Shown here piece after piece: positions 9,101 through 10,891 of a DNA stretch of 10,891 nucleotides (the first letter of the stretch is position 1; each line of letters begins with the position of its first letter). Both the position numbers and the translations under genes were made by a program. The stretch spans positions 1 through 10,891 of the forward strand of contig CAZSGN010000086.1 in NCBI GenBank assembly GCA_964606415.1. The letters run 5' to 3'. The stretch is from CAZSGN01 sp964606415 (GTDB taxonomy: Bacteria > Bacteroidota > Bacteroidia > Bacteroidales > JBBRXJ01). Below the pieces are notes generated by a model. It searched no databases and had not been told where the DNA came from. It worked only from the letters and a program-made list of their open reading frames with translations.

Positions 9101-10891
9101 AGAAAAACATGCCAGTGGTAAAATTCTCAAGGACGTTCTGGGTTACCTGGCTTGAATCAATATTGATTCCGACAATGCCAGAATGAGCACCATTTCCTTT
9201 AATGCTGTTAGAGGAAATGCTAATGTTGTTCCCCATGTAAAGCAATATTGCATAGCTCCTATTTCTTCTTTCAAGCTGGATTTTATTACGAGCTATTAAA
9301 CAATTTTTACTATTAAAAACCCCTATTGCACTGGATGAGGTTGTCTTAATGATATTGGACAAAATACTGGTACTGATCACTTCACCGCTTAAACTAATGG
9401 GGGTATTTCTAGTAGAAATGTCATTGTCATGAATTTGTGCATATTTTAGTGATCCCCTTTGGTATATACCGTACCTGCGGATGTTATTGAATTCATTATG
9501 GTTAATCCTGATGCCTTTCCCCGGATTATCCAGGTAAATGGCAATTCCTGATTGACTGATTCTGTTATAAATGACTTTGCTGTTATGGCAACCTTCTCCT
9601 ATTCGTATTACGTTTCTTCCAATATTTATGAATTTATTTTTGCTGATGAGGGTATTGTTTGAATGATCATCAACCTCGATAGCAGCATTGACGCTCCTGA
9701 AAACCAGTCCCCTGATTTTGACATTTCTTCCTTTCACTTTCACCACCGGCATGTTTCTACTGTTTCCGCTAATAACAATTTTATCTCCTTGTTCATTCCC
9801 CTGCTGCGTAAACCCATTGAGATCAACATTGTCGTTTATTTCAGGAAGCTGACTCTGAACCTGAAGAACCTTTTCTGTTGGGATATCATCAAAGTAGAAG
9901 AATATCTTCTTCAGTTTTGTTACACTTCTGTTATTTGCACATTCAATGGCTTTGCGCAACGACCCGGGGCCATCATCCGCTGTAGAGTAAACCAGACAGG
10001 GAACATTTTCAAGTAAAATATTGGTATCCAGATTGTAATAAATCAATTCGCCGCACCCACTTACATTGAGTTTTATATTCGCTTTTTCAGCTTTTAATGC
10101 AGACAATTCCCATTTAACCTGTATTGTATTTGTGCCCTGTCCGGAAACAATCTCGCCACCTGTAACAGTCCATTGTAACGTATCACAGTAAACCGGTTCT
10201 TGGGTGGTGAAAGTGTGTGTTTGTGTGGCATAATCCGGAGGGGTCCATGATAACGTTATGGACTCGTAATCCTTTATTTTTATTTCCTGATGCACGGTGC
10301 TATCCAGATTACATGCTGTATCTTTTGCCGTTAATGTAATTTGATAGGTCCCGGGCTGGCTAAATATGATGTTTTGTTCATCCTGATGCCCTCCGGCTTG
10401 AACGGTAGCACCATCAAAATCCCATTGATAGGTACGCCCGGGTAACTTATCCGTAAGGTCAGTTATGGTAATGGATTGACCTTTATAAACTTCTGTTTCA
10501 GAAACAGAAAAGGCAGGAACAGGCTGAGTAATGTCGTAAGACCTGGTTGCTTCCTCTGAAATACCGCACTCATCCGTAGCAATAAGCTTTATGGAATGAG
10601 TATCAACGACATCAAAAAGGAAAGGAGGCGTAAACACCTCACCATTGGCTTGCCATTCAAAGCTGCAATGATTGGTTGTAACCGAATTGTTTGTAAAAGA
10701 TACCGATTCACCAAAGCAAGGGTCATCAGATGATGAGGTAAAAGCAAGATCAAACTGTGTTTTGGTGATGGTTATATCCATGGAATCCCGGGATACTGTG
10801 CCATCATCAGCCTCCATCACCAATTTAACTTCATAAGTCCCGTATTCACTAAAAGTGTAATCAAAATACAGGCTATTAGACCTTAATGTAT
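3172..10891 (-). CDS. giant modular T9SS-exported surface protein (PKD, parallel beta-helix and Ig-like modules), 5' end off the right edge, internal assembly gap
   Basis: About 2,540 residues are visible. The frame is open at the right edge (reading TLRSNSLYFDYTFSEYG) and ends with TAA at 3172-3174. In order, the domains are: four PKD/Ig-like domains (9999-10891, the first cut by the edge), four modules of right-handed beta-helix plus Ig-like linker (4021-9998), two PKD-like domains (3460-4020), and a T9SS sorting domain (3175-3429). The N run at 5487-5586 splits the gene. Before it the frame ends ..EYHFV-Ala (GCN). After it the frame resumes xQYDSLLPTLPEGD and runs without a stop into the sequence beginning at the ATG at 5349, which is therefore an internal Met and not a start. 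The two halves are out of phase by the 100-N count, so that count is a placeholder. The likely role is a cell-surface adhesin or glycan-binding or glycan-degrading protein. Beta-helices occur in both polysaccharide lyases and adhesins, and no catalytic motif could be identified. It is probably the first visible gene of an operon with the two genes to the left. Confidence 0.9.
3175..3429 (-). other. T9SS type A C-terminal sorting domain
   Basis: The last ~85 residues have the form of the Por secretion system sorting domain: KLAEMNVYPNLINPGDPIDV at the front (the YPN motif at 3400-3408), ITIEL-like strands (VTIELIDLDGSIIDEKLV), YKVTL in the middle, MYFVKVTM, and a final RKVMIL. Family knowledge: this domain directs export across the outer membrane and is removed when the protein is attached to the surface or released. 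The usual YPNP is YPNL here, with NPGD just after it. Confidence 0.88.
3460..4020 (-). other. two C-terminal PKD/Ig-like domains of the giant protein
   Basis: Domain one (about 3772-4020) starts with LLCELTSQG, which resembles the Cys-containing start of modules 2 and 3, but continues as a PKD-like fold: FPCPGSEFTIKAQL, YKWEAWDS, VKLTITDNLGCSYIDSF. Domain two (about 3460-3771) has VVVGDTIVIVDVSG, YEWHTPES, an acidic loop DDDGSGTVKGSD and EITQTSILDGCFYEM. The D-x-x-GC motif in the first (DNLGC) and the equivalent DGC in the second are typical of Bacteroidota PKD-like domains placed just before a secretion signal. Confidence 0.72.
4021..5486 (-). repeat. module 4: beta-helix plus Ig-like linker, start lost in the assembly gap
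   Basis: The cap region is missing. The visible part begins QYDSLLPTLPEGDTIRD and reaches the first clear rungs at SSSMKNLTIQN. About ten rungs follow (SENKIFQSHF, QHISNNIV, NITIQENMLG, SISKNSIAG, NISSNYIGID, HILMEKNRI). Two of them lead into long IG-type turns (MLGLKPDSTFHDHG and YIGIDPQAKTKGE), as in proteins with N-x-I-G-T-D repeats. The linker (4021-4350) has TAPEITDAG, RKMFVSGQADYPGATVLLY, TNADADGHWEL and YVAQVVKDYASSE, with an extra stretch of about 15 residues before the AD-G-W motif compared with module 1. Confidence 0.78.
4348..4377 (-). repeat. 15-base imperfect tandem repeat encoding SNDSI twice
   Basis: Two adjacent 15-base units, gatggagtcattcga and gatggaatcattaga on the plus strand, differ at two positions. 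On the coding strand they give NDSI-S-NDSI at the hinge between the module 4 beta-helix and its Ig-like linker. It probably reflects a small in-frame duplication in a flexible linker. Confidence 0.7.
5487..5586. other. assembly gap (100 N placeholder)
   Basis: Exactly 100 unknown bases, the conventional filler for a gap of unknown size. It falls inside the giant gene between the end of the module 3 linker and the start of the module 4 beta-helix. Keeping the gene in frame needs a true length with remainder 2 on division by 3; 100 has remainder 1. Comparison with the equivalent parts of modules 2 and 3 suggests about 75-80 missing residues (roughly 225-245 bases), or that plus whole modules. 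Confidence 0.95.
5587..6956 (-). repeat. module 3: beta-helix plus Ig-like linker, cut by the assembly gap
   Basis: It starts with Cys at 6956 (DCFVRNLSDLG, then NSLRQAMVCAS, a recognisable cap). About ten rungs follow, less regular than in modules 1 and 2 (SSIHLDSLYF, SERVYLVNNKL, AKNIYFQNNKI, NTTFYKNNI, SQIKFSQNKV), with a CDTC pair in one rung at 6126-6137. The linker starts near 5828 with SGYAVLKTI, SLYIKGKAEKNDQIELF and GQADEQGVWHI, and reaches the strand EYHFVA where the N run begins. The end of the linker is missing. Confidence 0.8.
6957..8612 (-). repeat. module 2: beta-helix plus Ig-like linker
   Basis: This unit is about 552 residues, the longest measured. It starts ICEVTSTADMDTTGTFRHNI, a degenerate CSLREA-like cap in which the SLR core has become TFR. 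Around thirteen rungs follow (TLIAENQI, RLSLRRNKI, EITVGYNQI, RNKLIGNRI, RNELYKNNI), then an IGG-type turn NNIIGGSRDSANNIFHN of the kind seen in long beta-helix proteins. The linker begins near 7259: IPAPVVDSF, QYLIHGTAQPSDSIHLY, AIADQDGYWSI, LTFTATATDQENNTS. Confidence 0.82.
8613..9998 (-). repeat. module 1: CSLREA-like cap, parallel beta-helix, Ig-like linker
   Basis: This protein-level repeat unit is about 462 residues. It opens with PCLVYSTADDGPGSLRKAI followed by ECAN, the best-preserved copy of the CSLREA-like entry motif that commonly precedes beta-helices in surface proteins. About ten PbH1-type rungs of 20-30 residues follow, each with an Asn-ladder motif such as TLISKNKF, SKVIYNRI, GIRINHNEF, CLIARNKI and NISISSNSI. 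From about 8921 an Ig-like linker begins: HIILNGRTTPTCEVELF, then ATRADEDGFFTF, then YFKATVTE. The same linker signature recurs in the other modules. Confidence 0.82.
9999..10891 (-). other. N-terminal PKD/Ig-like domain array of the giant protein (partial)
   Basis: There are four beta-sandwich domains in a row. The first is cut by the window edge and shows the PKD-like end YTFSEYGTYEVKLVMEADDG. The second (about 10527-10763) has PCFGESVSFTNNS and a SFEWQANG core strand. The third (about 10275-10526) is the most typical PKD: KGQSITITDLT, YQWDFDGA and QPGTYQITLTAKD. The fourth (about 9999-10271) has LQWTVTGGEIVSGQGTNTIQ, the pattern of PKD-like domains in large Bacteroidota surface proteins. 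Such domains usually act as spacers or bind protein or carbohydrate. More of them probably lie beyond the right edge. Confidence 0.8.

Noticed and set aside
4021..9998. Enzymatic beta-helix (pectate lyase or similar)
   Set aside because: The fold is shared with lyases, but no catalytic motif could be identified by eye, and the long repeated architecture fits a structural or binding role better. An enzyme is not excluded.
9663..10016. 117-codon plus-strand open frame
   Set aside because: It is antisense to the start of module 1 and the last N-terminal PKD-like domain, with no domain or signal; a shadow.

Overview
The window looks like a draft-genome or metagenome contig from a member of the Bacteroidota, probably a gliding or marine Cytophagales-like lineage. 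The evidence is a C-terminal type IX secretion (T9SS) sorting domain, signal peptides cut just before Gln-Gln, PKD-like domains with the W-x-V-x-G-G-x-I pattern common in this phylum, moderate to low GC, and no clear Shine-Dalgarno sequences. The placement within the phylum is inference. A run of exactly 100 N (5487-5586) marks a scaffolding gap of unknown true length.

All real coding sequence is on the minus strand and fills nearly the whole window, so transcription runs right to left. (1) From the right edge to 3172 lies one giant surface-protein gene, interrupted only by the N gap and with its 5' end outside the window. It encodes four PKD/Ig-like domains (the first cut by the edge), four tandem modules each made of a right-handed parallel beta-helix plus an Ig-like linker, two further PKD-like domains, and a T9SS type A sorting domain. 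(2) 1387-3132 is a complete gene for an outer-membrane beta-barrel of about 580 residues with a signal peptide. (3) 1-1331 is the 5' part of a third secreted protein. It has a signal peptide, a short heptad-patterned helix and then beta-rich sequence, and it runs off the left edge.

The genes are separated by only 39 and 55 bases with no visible promoter or terminator between them, so they look like one operon. A reasonable inference is a cell-surface system: the giant protein is exported through the Sec and T9SS pathways and displayed, while the barrel and the third protein act in the envelope beside it. No substrate or ligand can be read from the sequence.

Two points correct a naive reading. 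The giant gene appears as two open frames (upstream and downstream of the N run) in different phases, but the domain pattern shows one gene whose true gap length is not 100. The left-hand gene has no stop in the window and is easily overlooked. No tRNA, rRNA, CRISPR array, insertion sequence or attachment site was seen, and no stretch over 300 bases lacks a gene.
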